This document shows positions 35,801 through 46,940 of a stretch of 64,000 bases of DNA, one piece after another. Source of the stretch: Neobacillus cucumis (GTDB taxonomy: Bacteria > Bacillota > Bacilli > Bacillales > Cytobacillaceae); NCBI RefSeq assembly GCF_002860255.1, contig NZ_PGVE01000035.1:1-64000 (forward strand), in the 5' to 3' direction. Both the position numbers and the translations under genes were made by a program. Position 1 is the first letter of the stretch; each line of letters starts with the position of its first letter. The notes under the pieces were generated by a model, which searched no databases, was not told the DNA's origin, and saw only the letters and a program-made list of their open reading frames with translations.

Positions 35801-35872
35801 TTAGGCAATAGTTTTTTTTCTAAGTAAATCGTTCCACTGTTTTAAGAGCTTTTTCCTTAGCTTCTTTAACAT
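35801..35872 (-). CDS. putative 23-aa cationic amphipathic peptide
   Basis: A 24-codon ORF reads MLKKLRKKLLKQWNDLLRKK then TIA. Nine of 23 residues are Lys/Arg, alternating with Leu so that a helix would have one basic and one greasy face. It has a strikingly good ribosome site AAGGAGATGATC (11 of 12 bases complementary to the 16S tail) ten bases before the ATG, promoter-like TTGCTT/TATAAA upstream and a hairpin downstream. I know no named homologue; possibilities are a membrane-active peptide, small regulator or leader. It could also be chance, as the ORF is very short. Confidence 0.45.
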   Translation of the reverse strand: MLKKLRKKLLKQWNDLLRKKTIA

Positions 35873-36036
35873 AGTGGATCATCTCCTTACCTTTATTTTA
35901 TACGAACCTTGTCCAAAGTAAAGCAAGCTATGGCAGATAATTGAAATTTTTTTTTTATTAATATTTTTTTACTATTATTATATGGAGAAATGACTTATTC
36001 TTTCATGGATAAAGTTGGAATAAAAGTGAACAATAA
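35873..36036 (-). promoter_or_regulatory. AT-rich leader of the small peptide ORF
   Basis: On the minus strand TTGCTT and TATAAA are separated by 18 bases roughly 25 bases before the ribosome site. Further upstream are long A/T tracts. No other gene is visible between the def terminator and this ORF. Confidence 0.35.
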
Positions 36037-36066
36037 AAAAACACTGGCCTCTCCTAAGGCCAGTGT
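36037..36066 (-). terminator. terminator of def
   Basis: 10-bp stem ACACTGGCCT/AGGCCAGTGT with CTCCTA loop and T7 on the minus strand. Confidence 0.88.
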
Positions 36067-36067
36067 C

Positions 36068-36622
36068 TTATCTCTCGATAGCAATTGCTCCTTCAATCGG
36101 TTTAAAAGGATCGTTTTTATCGATATAATCATAAAACATAACTCCATTTAAATGATCAATCTCATGCTGGAAGCAGATCGCAGGAAGACCTTTTAGACGA
36201 AGTTTGACTTCTTCTCCCTCAAGAGTAACACCTTTTATTGTGATTCTGGCATATCTCGGAACATAACCTGGGATCGCTTCATCAACAGACAGACAACCTT
36301 CACCAGATTGAAGGTAAGCCTTCTCGACTGAATGACTGATGATTTTGGGATTATACAAAGCGTAGCTATATAAAGTACCTTTATCGTCTGTTAGGTGAAC
36401 AGCAATCATTCTTTTTGAAACATTTATTTGCGGAGCAGCCAAACCAATCCCTGGACGCAGGCTGTATTTAGCAGCGATTTCACTGTTTTGGCTGTTTTTT
36501 ACGTATTCTAAAAGACTGGCTAAAATTTGTTTATCTTCTTCGGAAGGCGGCAAGACTACTTCTTCTGCTACCTTTCGAAGGGTGGGATGCCCGTCTCGAA
36601 TGATATTTTCCATCGTTAACAT
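36068..36622 (-). CDS. def: peptide deformylase
   Basis: This 184-aa metalloenzyme removes the formyl group from new polypeptides. All three motifs are present: GIGLAAPQ near 58, EGCLSV near 109 and QHEIDH near 152. The long type matches DefB (YkrB) of B. subtilis. The start at 36622 (MLTMENII) agrees with that protein and gives proper spacing from GGAG; the ATG six bases upstream is too close. Confidence 0.95.
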   Translation of the reverse strand: MLTMENIIRDGHPTLRKVAEEVVLPPSEEDKQILASLLEYVKNSQNSEIAAKYSLRPGIGLAAPQINVSKRMIAVHLTDDKGTLYSYALYNPKIISHSVEKAYLQSGEGCLSVDEAIPGYVPRYARITIKGVTLEGEEVKLRLKGLPAICFQHEIDHLNGVMFYDYIDKNDPFKPIEGAIAIER

Positions 36623-36796
36623 GAACATTCACTCCTGTGTTCCATAAAGTTAGTCACAAGCATTAGTCTATCAAACAAAAAGCAAAATGTTAATAATTCT
36701 TTACTTTTTGAAATTCGTCTGTCTATTACAGTTACATATTGTCAAACAAACTTTATATAGATATAGTAGGTAGTGCAATAGTTAGGAGGTTAGAAA

Positions 36797-37456
36797 TTGT
36801 TATTCAAAAGGAGAAACAACATCCTAATCATATTCATCGCCATTATCTTTATATTATCAGGATGTACAGAAAAAAAGACCCCCGTTGATAAAATGTATAC
36901 TGTATTAGAAAAGGTAGCTGCCAAGGAAAAAGTATTTGAGGAACAACAAGAACCTCTTGTTAATTTGGAAAAACAAGAAAAAGAGGTATATGATCAAATT
37001 ATAAAACAAGGAATGAAGGAATATGACCAGATACTAAAACTTTCTGATGAAGCCCTTGGTTTAGCCGATCAAAGAAAAGAACACTTGGATAAAGAAACAG
37101 CAAGTATTAAAGAATCAGAGCAAGAATTTGCAAAAGTTGCAGATCTAAAGGGAAAATTAGAAGATCCTGCACTCAAGAAAAAGGCAAACGATCTTTATGG
37201 GATAATGATGAAAAGATACGAAGCACATAGAGAGCTATACAAGCAATATTCTAAGGCACTTCAATATGATAAAGAACTATATCAAATGTTTAAAAATAAA
37301 AATCTTCCCTTAGAAGAGCTGGAGAATCAAATTAATAAGCTCAATGAAGTATATAAAAAGGTATATGCATCAAATGAACAATTTAATCAATACACAGTAC
37401 AATATAATGAAAAAAAACTTTCATTTTATAAAAAAGCAGGAATAAAAACTAAGTAA
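36797..37456 (+). CDS. ykyA: YkyA family lipoprotein
   Basis: This 219-aa lipoprotein has lipobox LSGC (Cys23) and is otherwise one long, charged helical coiled coil (KEKVFEEQQEPLVNLEKQEK and on), matching YkyA, described as a putative cell-wall-binding lipoprotein. It uses a TTG start with AGGAGGT at ideal spacing. In B. subtilis it also lies between the deformylase gene and pdhA. Role unknown. Confidence 0.88.
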   Translation: MLFKRRNNILIIFIAIIFILSGCTEKKTPVDKMYTVLEKVAAKEKVFEEQQEPLVNLEKQEKEVYDQIIKQGMKEYDQILKLSDEALGLADQRKEHLDKETASIKESEQEFAKVADLKGKLEDPALKKKANDLYGIMMKRYEAHRELYKQYSKALQYDKELYQMFKNKNLPLEELENQINKLNEVYKKVYASNEQFNQYTVQYNEKKLSFYKKAGIKTK

Positions 37457-37475
37457 AATATCATTCATTTCTAAG

Positions 37476-37500
37476 TCGGCTGATTCTCAGCCGATTTTTT
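37476..37500 (+). terminator. terminator of ykyA
   Basis: 8-bp stem TCGGCTGA/TCAGCCGA, TTC loop, then TTTTTT. Confidence 0.9.
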
Positions 37501-39056
<1,556 letters not shown>

Positions 39057-39059
39057 GCC

Positions 39060-40037
39060 ATGGCTCAAATGACAATGATTCAAGCGATAACAGATGCATT
39101 ACGTACGGAACTACGTAACGATCCGAATGTGTTAGTTTTCGGTGAAGACGTAGGCGTAAATGGTGGTGTATTCCGTGCAACAGAAGGATTGCACCAAGAA
39201 TTTGGCGAAGATCGCGTATTTGACACGCCTCTTGCTGAATCAGGAATTGGCGGTTTAGCAGTAGGTCTAAGTTTACAAGGCTTCCGTCCAGTTCCAGAAA
39301 TTCAATTTTTCGGTTTTGTGTTTGAAGTATTTGACTCCATTGCTGGCCAATTAGCCCGTCAACGTTATCGTTCAGGTGGAAGATACAGTGCTCCTGTAAC
39401 AATTCGCTCACCATTTGGAGGAGGCGTACATACTCCAGATATGCACGCGGACAGCTTAGAAGGACTTATGGCGCAAACTCCTGGTGTAAAGGTAGTTATC
39501 CCAGCAACTCCTTATGATGCAAAAGGGTTGCTAATTTCTGCCATTCGTGACAATGATCCTGTTATTTTCTTAGAGCATATGAAATTATATCGTTCATTCC
39601 GTCAAGAAGTCCCTGAAGAGGAATATACCATTCCACTAGGTAAAGCTGATGTAAAACGTGAAGGAACTGATGTATCAATCATTACTTACGGTGCTATGGT
39701 TCATGAGTCATTAAAGGCTGCGGAAGAACTTGAAAAAGAGGGTTATTCTGCAGAAGTTATTGACTTACGTACTGTAAGCCCAATTGATATTGAGACTATT
39801 ATTGCTTCTGTTGAAAAAACTGGCCGTGCAATTGTTGTTCAAGAAGCACAGAAACAAGCAGGTATTGCAGCAAACGTGGTAGCTGAAATTAACGATCGCG
39901 CTATTTTAAGCCTAGAAGCTCCTGTATTACGTGTGGCTGCTCCTGATACTGTATTCCCTTTCCCACAAGCGGAATCAGTATGGCTTCCTAACTACAAAGA
40001 TGTTCTTGAAACTGCAAAAAAAGTATTAACTTTCTAA
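39060..40037 (+). CDS. pdhB: pyruvate dehydrogenase E1 beta
   Basis: This encodes the 325-aa beta chain, a transketolase-like Pyr domain ([17 protein letters not shown]) and C-terminal domain ([15 protein letters not shown]). The ribosome site AAGGAG lies inside the end of pdhA, coupling both. Together with pdhA it decarboxylates pyruvate and acetylates the lipoyl group of E2. Confidence 0.97.
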   Translation: MAQMTMIQAITDALRTELRNDPNVLVFGEDVGVNGGVFRATEGLHQEFGEDRVFDTPLAESGIGGLAVGLSLQGFRPVPEIQFFGFVFEVFDSIAGQLARQRYRSGGRYSAPVTIRSPFGGGVHTPDMHADSLEGLMAQTPGVKVVIPATPYDAKGLLISAIRDNDPVIFLEHMKLYRSFRQEVPEEEYTIPLGKADVKREGTDVSIITYGAMVHESLKAAEELEKEGYSAEVIDLRTVSPIDIETIIASVEKTGRAIVVQEAQKQAGIAANVVAEINDRAILSLEAPVLRVAAPDTVFPFPQAESVWLPNYKDVLETAKKVLTF

Positions 40038-40079
40038 TTAACTGCTGCTAGGCAGTGTTTAAGATTTTAACATATTGGA

Positions 40080-40101
40080 GGGGAAAAGATTTTCTTTCCC
40101 C
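40080..40101 (+). promoter_or_regulatory. hairpin in pdhB-pdhC gap
   Basis: GGGGAAAAGA and TCTTTCCCC form a stem with one bulge in the 118-base gap. There is no T tail, so RNA processing or mRNA stabilisation rather than termination is likely; the gap may also hold a pdhC promoter. Confidence 0.5.
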
Positions 40102-40155
40102 ATCCATACTTAAAGTTTGATTAAAAAATACATGAAAAATAGGAGATGAATCTCT

Positions 40156-41457
40156 GTGTCATTTCAATTTAAAATGCCTGATATCGGTGAAGGTATTCAC
40201 GAAGGTGAAATCGTCAAATGGTTTGTAAAGCCAGGGGATAAAGTCCAAGAAGATGATGTCCTTTGTGAAATTCAAAATGATAAAGCTGTAGTTGAAATTC
40301 CATCGCCAGTAGAAGGTACTGTTCAAGAAGTACTAGTTGGAGAAGGAACTGTTGCAACAGTTGGTCAAGTTTTGGTCACTTTTGATGCACCAGGATACGA
40401 AAACCTACAATTTAAAGGCGATGATCATGCTGAGGAAGCTCCGAAACAAGCTGAAGCACCAGCAGCTCCAGCGCAAGAAGCTGCTGCACCTGCTGCTCAG
40501 GCTCAGCCGCAAGCTGAAGCAGATCCAAATCGTCGTGTGATTGCTATGCCTTCTGTCCGTAAATATGCTCGTGAAAAAGGTGTTAATATTCTTCAAGTAG
40601 CTGGTTCTGGAGATAACGGCCGTGTACTTAAAACAGATATTGATGCGTTCTTAAACGGCGGCGGAGCTGCACCAGCTCCAGAAGTATCTGCACCAGCTGC
40701 TGAAGAAGCTAAAGCAGAAGCTCCAAAAGCTGCAGCTCCAATCCCACAAGGTGAATACCCAGAAACACGTGAGAAGATGAGCGGTATCCGTAAGGCAATT
40801 GCTAAAGCAATGGTTAACTCTAAGCACACTGCTCCACACGTTACATTAATGGATGAAATTGATGTAACTAAGCTAGTTGCACACCGTAAGAAATTTAAAG
40901 AAGTGGCTGCTGCTAAAGGCATTAAGCTTACATTCTTACCATATATCGTAAAAGCATTAACTAGCGCATTAAGAGAATTCCCTGTATTAAATACTTCTCT
41001 TGACGATGCAACAAGTGAAATTATCCATAAGCATTATTACAACATTGGTATCGCTGCTGATACTGAAAAAGGTCTTTTAGTTCCAGTTGTAAAAGATGCT
41101 GACCGTAAATCTGTATTTACGATTTCTAATGAAATTAACGAATTAGCTGGTAAAGCTCGTGATGGTAAACTTGCTCCAAATGAAATGAAAGGTGCATCTT
41201 GCACAATTTCAAACATTGGTTCTGCAGGCGGACAATGGTTTACGCCAGTTATTAACCATCCAGAAGTTGCGATTTTAGGTGTTGGCCGTATTGCTGAAAA
41301 GCCAATCGTTCTAAACGGTGAAATTGTCGCTGCTCCAGTATTGGCTTTATCTTTAAGCTTTGACCACCGCATGATCGATGGTGCGACTGCTCAAAATGCT
41401 ATGAATCATATTAAACGTTTATTAAACGATCCAGAACTATTGTTAATGGAGGCGTAA
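40156..41457 (+). CDS. pdhC: dihydrolipoamide acetyltransferase E2
   Basis: This 433-aa E2 core has one lipoyl domain with Lys43 in QNDKAVVE, an Ala/Pro-rich linker, the E1/E3-binding domain [18 protein letters not shown] near 131-148, a second linker and the catalytic domain with [10 protein letters not shown] near 400. It starts at GTG with AGGAGATGAA upstream. It ends four bases before pdhD. Single lipoyl domain is usual in Bacilli. Confidence 0.97.
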   Translation: MSFQFKMPDIGEGIHEGEIVKWFVKPGDKVQEDDVLCEIQNDKAVVEIPSPVEGTVQEVLVGEGTVATVGQVLVTFDAPGYENLQFKGDDHAEEAPKQAEAPAAPAQEAAAPAAQAQPQAEADPNRRVIAMPSVRKYAREKGVNILQVAGSGDNGRVLKTDIDAFLNGGGAAPAPEVSAPAAEEAKAEAPKAAAPIPQGEYPETREKMSGIRKAIAKAMVNSKHTAPHVTLMDEIDVTKLVAHRKKFKEVAAAKGIKLTFLPYIVKALTSALREFPVLNTSLDDATSEIIHKHYYNIGIAADTEKGLLVPVVKDADRKSVFTISNEINELAGKARDGKLAPNEMKGASCTISNIGSAGGQWFTPVINHPEVAILGVGRIAEKPIVLNGEIVAAPVLALSLSFDHRMIDGATAQNAMNHIKRLLNDPELLLMEA

Positions 41458-41461
41458 GAAA

Positions 41462-42877
41462 ATGGTAGTCGGAGATTTCCCAATTGAAACAGATACTATA
41501 GTTATCGGTGCGGGTCCTGGAGGATATGTTGCAGCTATCCGTGCCGCTCAGTTAGGTCAAAAAGTAACGATTGTAGAAAAGGAATATGTTGGCGGCGTAT
41601 GTTTAAATGTGGGCTGTATTCCTTCTAAAGCGTTAATTGCTGCAGGACATCGTTATGAAACAGCTGTTCACTCTGAATCATTTGGTATCACAGCTGAAAA
41701 CGTAAAAGTAGATTTTTCTAAAGTTCAAGAATTCAAAGGCGGTATCGTTAAAAAATTAACTGGCGGTGTAGAAGGCCTTTTAAAAGGAAATAAAGTAAAC
41801 ATTGTTCGTGGTGAAGCATACTTTGTTGATGCCAATACACTTCGTGTAATGGATGAAAATTCTGCACAAACTTATACATTTAAAAATGCAATTATTGCAA
41901 CTGGTTCTCGTCCAATTGAATTGCCAACTTTTAAATATACAAAACGTGTTTTAAATTCTACAGGTGCCTTGAATTTAAATGAAGTTCCTGAAAAAATCGT
42001 CGTAATCGGCGGCGGTGTTATTGGGATTGAACTTGGTGGTGCTTATGCAAACTTTGGCAGCCAAGTAACCATCTTAGAAGGTGCTGACGAGATTTTAGGT
42101 CTTGGAGTATTTGATAAGCAAATGGCTTCGCTAGTAAAGCGCACCATGCAAAAAAGAGGCGCAGAATTCTATACAAATGCATTTGCTAAGGGTGTAGAAG
42201 AAACTGAAAATGGTGTAGTAGTATCTTTTGAAGTAAAAGGTGAAGAAAAGAAAGTTGAAGCGGACTATGTATTCGTCATGGTTGGCCGTCGTCCAAACAC
42301 TGACGAAATGGGCTTAGAGCAGGTTGGAATCAAATTAAGCGAACGCGGATTAATTGAAATTGACAAGCAATGCCGTACAAATATCAGCAATATTTATGCA
42401 ATTGGTGATGTTGTTGCAGGTCCTCAATTAGCGCATAAAGCTTCCTATGAAGCTAAAATCGCTGCGGAAGCAATCGCTGGACATCCATCTGAAATTGATT
42501 ACTTAGGAATTCCTGCGGTTGTATTCTCTGACCCAGAGTTGGCTTCTGTGGGTTACACAGAGGCACAAGCGAAAGAAGAGGGCATTAAGGTGAAAGCAGC
42601 GAAATTCCCATTTGCTGCAAATGGCCGTGCCTTATCATTAGACAGCAGTGACGGATTCATGAAATTAATCACTCGCGCAGAAGATGGCGTAGTAATTGGC
42701 GCTCAAATTGCTGGGGCTAGTGCTTCAGATATGATTGCTGAGTTAGGCTTAGCCATTGAAACGGGTATGACAGCAGAGGATTTAGCACTTACTATCCATG
42801 CTCACCCAACTCTTGGAGAAATTACCATGGAAGCTGCTGAAGTAGTTCTTGGAACTCCAATTCATATTATTAAATAA
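41462..42877 (+). CDS. pdhD: dihydrolipoamide dehydrogenase E3
   Basis: This 471-aa FAD enzyme reoxidises dihydrolipoamide with NAD+. It has the FAD motif [16 protein letters not shown], redox pair CLNVGC near 47-52, NAD motif [17 protein letters not shown] near 183 and C-terminal HAHPTLGE with the catalytic His. GGAGGCG at the end of pdhC is its ribosome site. It probably also serves other 2-oxoacid complexes. Confidence 0.97.
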   Translation: MVVGDFPIETDTIVIGAGPGGYVAAIRAAQLGQKVTIVEKEYVGGVCLNVGCIPSKALIAAGHRYETAVHSESFGITAENVKVDFSKVQEFKGGIVKKLTGGVEGLLKGNKVNIVRGEAYFVDANTLRVMDENSAQTYTFKNAIIATGSRPIELPTFKYTKRVLNSTGALNLNEVPEKIVVIGGGVIGIELGGAYANFGSQVTILEGADEILGLGVFDKQMASLVKRTMQKRGAEFYTNAFAKGVEETENGVVVSFEVKGEEKKVEADYVFVMVGRRPNTDEMGLEQVGIKLSERGLIEIDKQCRTNISNIYAIGDVVAGPQLAHKASYEAKIAAEAIAGHPSEIDYLGIPAVVFSDPELASVGYTEAQAKEEGIKVKAAKFPFAANGRALSLDSSDGFMKLITRAEDGVVIGAQIAGASASDMIAELGLAIETGMTAEDLALTIHAHPTLGEITMEAAEVVLGTPIHIIK

Positions 42878-42886
42878 TGGAACTTT

Positions 42887-42920
42887 AAAGTCCTTTCCCG
42901 AAACGGGAAAGGACTTTATT
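42887..42920 (+). terminator. terminator of pdh cluster
   Basis: 14-bp perfect stem AAAGTCCTTTCCCG/CGGGAAAGGACTTT with AAA loop, T tail. Confidence 0.92.
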
Positions 42921-43091
42921 TATTAAGCGCGAATTTATCTAGTAGAAAAAGCTTTATAAAGAAATTGGACGCTAAAAGATTCCTAAAATTATATCTAACT
43001 GCTCATGAAGGAACATATATTTAAAACACTAGCTAATGTCTTTGTTCTGTTCTTATATAGAAGATCAATGTATTTTGCGTGGTGATAAAGG

Positions 43092-43334
43092 ATGAAGGTC
43101 TATCTTGTCGTCATATTACAATTTATAATTTGGAGCGGGTATACGTTGATTGAATGGCTTTCAAAGCATGATCAACTCATTTATAAGGTGATTATGTTTT
43201 TCGTCTTTTTCTACTTGGCATTTATGCTTGGAAACCATGTAACCAAATCTCGTAAAAAAACATTATTTATTACAGCCCTAAGCTTGGTGATGTATACTTC
43301 CATTCATTATACTCTCGCTCTTTTTGTACATTAA
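43092..43334 (+). CDS. small membrane protein, unknown
   Basis: This 80-aa protein has hydrophobic stretches at about 3-23, 30-48 and 57-78. Its ribosome site (GGTGATAAAGG) is moderate. No recognised family; it lies where B. subtilis carries other small genes (slp). It is convergent with the DUF1885 gene. Confidence 0.55.
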   Translation: MKVYLVVILQFIIWSGYTLIEWLSKHDQLIYKVIMFFVFFYLAFMLGNHVTKSRKKTLFITALSLVMYTSIHYTLALFVH

Positions 43335-43369
43335 AAAAAGCCCCGATTTAATAGGAGCCTTTTACTGTG

Positions 43370-43804
43370 TTATTTTCTTGGATAATAATACATGATTCTA
43401 TCGTTAAAAAGGTGCAGCTCTCCTTGGAGTTTCTTGGCAAGGAATTTGCAAAATTCATTTGCTTTCCCTTTATCCCCATGGGTTGACTGTTCTGGCAATG
43501 TAACTTGTATGTATTGTTGCTCTCTTTCTGTTCCGTCTTCCTCTTTAATTGTTTCCTTATCAACACCAATTAATATGGCATTGTATCGCTCATGTTCAGA
43601 ATGTAAATAAAACGCCTTTCCCTTACTTCCTTCTGTTTCTTTTATTTCATAAGGAAATGCAGTTTCTCCATACTGCCAATTTAATTGGTCGCCTGTTTTT
43701 GCAGTTATATTTTTATAGTAATGAAATAATTCTTTTACTTCTTCAATCGTGATTGTTTGTTTAACAGATGAGGGCACGAGCTTAATAAATGCATTAACAG
43801 CCAT
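43370..43804 (-). CDS. DUF1885 family protein
   Basis: This 144-aa soluble protein (MAVNAFIKLVPSSVKQTITI start, later FYLHSEHERYNAILIGVDK) matches, as I recall, the DUF1885 family of Bacilli, which resembles an FKBP-like fold. The start at 43804 follows GGGGGAATGGTG. Two further in-frame starts upstream are too close to or above the ribosome site. Function unknown. Confidence 0.7.
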   Translation of the reverse strand: MAVNAFIKLVPSSVKQTITIEEVKELFHYYKNITAKTGDQLNWQYGETAFPYEIKETEGSKGKAFYLHSEHERYNAILIGVDKETIKEEDGTEREQQYIQVTLPEQSTHGDKGKANEFCKFLAKKLQGELHLFNDRIMYYYPRK

Positions 43805-43989
43805 CACCATTCCCCCTTTTTCATCCATGATTTGTGCAATTCTATTCTAGCACTGATTAAAAAGTACTGACAACAATAAACAATAAAATAAATTATCAAC
43901 TATTCTTTATATTTTATCATGTTAGAAAATAGACCTAAAAAGGGTCATTTTTTATTTAAAAATTTATTAATGTGACATACAAATTAGGC

Positions 43990-44018
43990 TTGAAAAGTTA
44001 AATGTGATATATTATTAT
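43990..44018 (+). promoter_or_regulatory. SR1 promoter
   Basis: TTGAAA (43990-43995) and TATTAT (44013-44018) with 17-base spacing. The spacer holds AATGTGATATA (44001-44011), which fits 9 of 11 positions of the CcpN consensus as I remember it. Confidence 0.7.
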
Positions 44019-44033
44019 TAAATCAGGGATGTT

Positions 44034-44046
44034 AGAAAGCGTTTCA
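44034..44046 (+). promoter_or_regulatory. cre site in SR1 leader
   Basis: AGAAAGCGTTTCA differs from the near-palindromic cre core TGAAAGCGTTTCA only in its first base. It lies about 10 bases past the predicted start of SR1, well placed for CcpA to block transcription in glucose, matching the known glycolytic repression of SR1. Confidence 0.75.
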
Positions 44047-44084
44047 AAAATATGATCATTCATTAAGAAAAGGGGATTGAAAAA

Positions 44085-44207
44085 ATGGGTACTCTTGTAT
44101 GCCAAACATGTAATTCTACTATTGATCATTTTGAAGATGAAAAAGTAACAGTGCTTTATGCTAAATGCAGCTGCTGTGATGAGAACAAGCATGCCGAAGA
44201 AGTATAA
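44085..44207 (+). CDS. sr1P: GapA-binding peptide SR1P
   Basis: This 40-aa peptide opens MGTLVCQTCNSTIDHFEDEK and has CxxC plus CSCC, close to SR1P of B. subtilis (MGTIVCQ...HFEDEKVT). SR1P binds glyceraldehyde dehydrogenase GapA and thereby promotes RNase J1 activity. AAAAGGGGATTG is the ribosome site. The rnjA gene is in the same window. The cysteine pairs suggest zinc binding. Confidence 0.9.
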   Translation: MGTLVCQTCNSTIDHFEDEKVTVLYAKCSCCDENKHAEEV

Positions 44208-44257
44208 TAAAATATAATAAAAAGGATTCCGTTGCCGGAATCCTATTTTTTTGCTTA

Positions 44258-45730
44258 TTATTGAATAGCTTTGTATTCCTTTATCACTCGAAGAGTTTTA
44301 ATTTCATCATCTTCAGGTCCTTGAACAGGGAGTCCCACTTCAAGATTTTTACGTATATAATGTAAATTTTCTTTCGTGATAATTTCCCCTGGTATAAAAA
44401 TTGGAATTCCAGGAGGGTATACCATTACAAACTCTGCAATAATTCGGCCTTCCGATTCTTCAAGTGGAACAACCTCTGTTTCTGAGTAAAATGCATCTCT
44501 TGGTGTGAGGGCGAGGACTGGAATTTCAGGAAGTAGAACTTCAAGTGGTTCAATCTTCCCAACACGATGCTCACATTCGTTTTCAAGCTCTTTTAAAGCA
44601 TTTACTAAGATGTCTGCTTCTGCTTCTGTATCTCCTAGTGAGATTATGCAGAGGATATTATATAGGTCAGATAATTCAACCTCGATATTATGTTTTTCCC
44701 GCAGCCACTTCTCAACTTCATATCCAGTTAAACCTAGATCTTTTACAGAAATAATAAGTTTTGTCGGGTCATAATCAAAAGTTGCTTTGGAACCGAGTAT
44801 TTCTTCACCAACGCAATGAATATGATCCATTTCATTAATTCTCTTTCGAAGGGATTGAGCTAACTTAATGGTTTTATCAATTAATTCTTTTCCTTTTGTT
44901 GCAAGCTGTTTACGCGCCACATCTAAAGAAGCGAGCAGCAAATACGATGTAGACGTAGTTGTAAGCATGCTTAAGATACTTTGAACGTGCTTTGCCGATA
45001 CTAGTCCTTCTCTTACATTCAGAATCGAGCTCTGGGTCATGGAACCGCCAAGTTTATGAACACTTGTTGCTGCCATATCAGCTCCTGCCTGCATAGCTGA
45101 GAGTGGCAGCTGATCATGGAAATGAATATGAACACCATGGGCTTCATCGACAAGAACAGGAATATGGTAGGAGTGGGCTATTTCAACGATTTTCTTAAGG
45201 TCTGCAGAAATTCCGAAATAAGTTGGGTTAATCACTAAAATTGCTTTTGCATCAGGGTGCTGCTTTAAGGCTTTTTCAACAGAATCAGTTGTAATGCCAT
45301 GTGAGATTCCTAAATCTTTATCAATTTCAGGGTGGATAAAAACAGGAATGGCTCCTGAAAACACGATCGCTGACATGATGGACTTATGGACATTTCGTGG
45401 AACAATGATCTTATCGCCGGGTCCGCAAACCGCCATAATCATAGCAATAATAGCGCCACTAGTTCCCTGTACGGAAAAAAAGGTTCGGTCAGCTCCAAAA
45501 GCTTCCGCTGCTAAATCTTGCGCTTTTTTAATCATCCCCTTAGGTGAATGTAAATCATCAAGAGGACCAATATTAATTAAATCAATTGACAAGGCATTAT
45601 CACCAATAAATTGGCGGAATTCTGTATCCATTCCAGCGCCCTTTTTATGACCGGGTATATGAAACTGAACGGGGTTTTTTTTCGCATGTTCTACTAAACC
45701 GCTAAATAACGGTGTTTGTTCTTGTGACAA
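44258..45730 (-). CDS. speA: arginine decarboxylase SpeA
   Basis: This 490-aa PLP enzyme of the Orn/Lys/Arg decarboxylase type (fold I, small version without N-terminal wing) makes agmatine for spermidine. PLP motifs: SVQGTSGAI near 86, DEAHGVH near 195, TSVHKLGGS with Lys226. The TTG at 45730 gives MSQEQTPL, the start seen in B. subtilis SpeA; the GTG 12 bases upstream is inside the AAAGAGGTG ribosome site. Confidence 0.93.
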   Translation of the reverse strand: MSQEQTPLFSGLVEHAKKNPVQFHIPGHKKGAGMDTEFRQFIGDNALSIDLINIGPLDDLHSPKGMIKKAQDLAAEAFGADRTFFSVQGTSGAIIAMIMAVCGPGDKIIVPRNVHKSIMSAIVFSGAIPVFIHPEIDKDLGISHGITTDSVEKALKQHPDAKAILVINPTYFGISADLKKIVEIAHSYHIPVLVDEAHGVHIHFHDQLPLSAMQAGADMAATSVHKLGGSMTQSSILNVREGLVSAKHVQSILSMLTTTSTSYLLLASLDVARKQLATKGKELIDKTIKLAQSLRKRINEMDHIHCVGEEILGSKATFDYDPTKLIISVKDLGLTGYEVEKWLREKHNIEVELSDLYNILCIISLGDTEAEADILVNALKELENECEHRVGKIEPLEVLLPEIPVLALTPRDAFYSETEVVPLEESEGRIIAEFVMVYPPGIPIFIPGEIITKENLHYIRKNLEVGLPVQGPEDDEIKTLRVIKEYKAIQ

Positions 45731-45868
45731 TGGTAAATACACCTCTTTATAAAAAACTCATATTATTCGTCTATATTCGACATCAAAACAAAGGAATTAT
45801 AGCATTATTCCACTGTATTTAAAAGGATTTAAATTAAACTTTTACATATATATTTTGATTAAAGTTAG

Positions 45869-45888
45869 TTTCCCTTAATTAAAGGAAA
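45869..45888. promoter_or_regulatory. 20-bp palindrome upstream of nitronate monooxygenase
   Basis: TTTCCCTTAATTAAAGGAAA is a near-perfect palindrome with one mismatched pair, centred 64 bases before the start codon. It looks like an operator for a dimeric repressor of unknown identity. Confidence 0.5.
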
Positions 45889-45941
45889 TTTAACCTTTTA
45901 AGACGAATTAACAATTAAAAATAAAAAAGGAGGGTTTCAAA

Positions 45942-46901
45942 TTGAAGTGGAATACCCGTGTGACAGAGCTTTTAAATATTCAATTTCCAATCATTCAAGG
46001 CGGCTTAGCCTATTTAGCCTATTCAGAATTAGCTGCTGCTGTATCAAACGCAGGAGGCCTCGGTCAAATTACAGCTATGTCTCTTTCACATCCTGAATTA
46101 CTAAGAGATGAAATCTGTAAAGTAAGACAGTTAACGGAAAAACCTTTTGGAGTAAACTTTGCTATCGGGCAGCAAGGAAGACCCTTTGCTGAGTATCTTC
46201 AGGTTGCAATCGAAGAACGAGTACCTGTTGTTTCCATGACAGGTGGAAACCCAGCCCCTATATTTGAACAACTAAAGGGGACAAACATTAAAACATTAGT
46301 TCTTGTTGCAGCTAGGAGACAAGCGGTTAAAGCAGAGGAGTTAGGTGCAGATGCAGTCATGGTGGTTGGACAGGAAGGAGGGGGACATTTAGGCAGAGAT
46401 GATATTGGAACCATGGTCTTAATTCCGCAAGTTGTTGATGCTGTGTCCATCCCTGTGATTGCCTCTGGTGGAATAGGTGATGGCAGAGGATTAATGGCGG
46501 CTCTAAGTTTAGGAGCTGAAGGGATTGAAATGGGCACCAGATTTATTGCAACCAAAGAATGTGTACATGCTCATGACGTATATAAACAAAGGTTAGTTGA
46601 GGGAACGGAAAGTGAAACGGTTGTCATTAAAAGAACATTGGGAGCTCCAGGCAGAGCCATTGCTAACAACTGGACAGAAAAGATTCTTGAGATCGAAAGA
46701 AAAAATGGAGATTACGAACAACTAAGAGATTTTATTAGCGGAACAGCCAATAAAAGATACATATATGATGGCCAAACTTCAGAAGGGTTTGCTTGGGCAG
46801 GACAGGTAATGGGGATTATTAAGGATGTTCCTACAGTACAAGGTCTCTTTAGCAGAATGATTAATGAAGCGGAAGAAATTCGTGCAAAATGGGGAAAATA
46901 G
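45942..46901 (+). CDS. nitronate monooxygenase / FabK-like flavoprotein
   Basis: This 319-aa FMN TIM-barrel protein of the 2-nitropropane dioxygenase family has FPIIQGGLAYLA near 15, SNAGGLGQIT near 36, VVGQEGGGHLGRD near 140, and IASGGIGDGRG near 170. Members oxidise nitronates or act as enoyl-ACP reductase FabK. The GGHxGR His of nitronate oxidases is present, favouring the former. TTG start with AAGGAGGG upstream. Confidence 0.82.
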   Translation: MKWNTRVTELLNIQFPIIQGGLAYLAYSELAAAVSNAGGLGQITAMSLSHPELLRDEICKVRQLTEKPFGVNFAIGQQGRPFAEYLQVAIEERVPVVSMTGGNPAPIFEQLKGTNIKTLVLVAARRQAVKAEELGADAVMVVGQEGGGHLGRDDIGTMVLIPQVVDAVSIPVIASGGIGDGRGLMAALSLGAEGIEMGTRFIATKECVHAHDVYKQRLVEGTESETVVIKRTLGAPGRAIANNWTEKILEIERKNGDYEQLRDFISGTANKRYIYDGQTSEGFAWAGQVMGIIKDVPTVQGLFSRMINEAEEIRAKWGK

Positions 46902-46940
46902 AGGTATCATACACATTAGCATAGAGAAGCAGGTGATTGT

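Larger units (their letters stand above)
44025..44252 (+). ncRNA. sr1: dual-function small RNA SR1
   Basis: A promoter, a 40-codon ORF for SR1P and a strong terminator (AGGATTCCG/CGGAATCCT then T7, 44223-44252) define a transcript of about 228 nt. In B. subtilis SR1 is 205 nt, lies between pdhD and speA as here, base-pairs with ahrC mRNA and encodes SR1P. Homology rests on position and peptide sequence. The terminator also suits convergent speA. Confidence 0.85.

Noticed and set aside
40337..40922. ORFs overlapping the Ala/Pro-rich linker of pdhC in other frames
   Set aside because: The repetitive GCT/CCA codons of the linker open the other frames; they are not genes.
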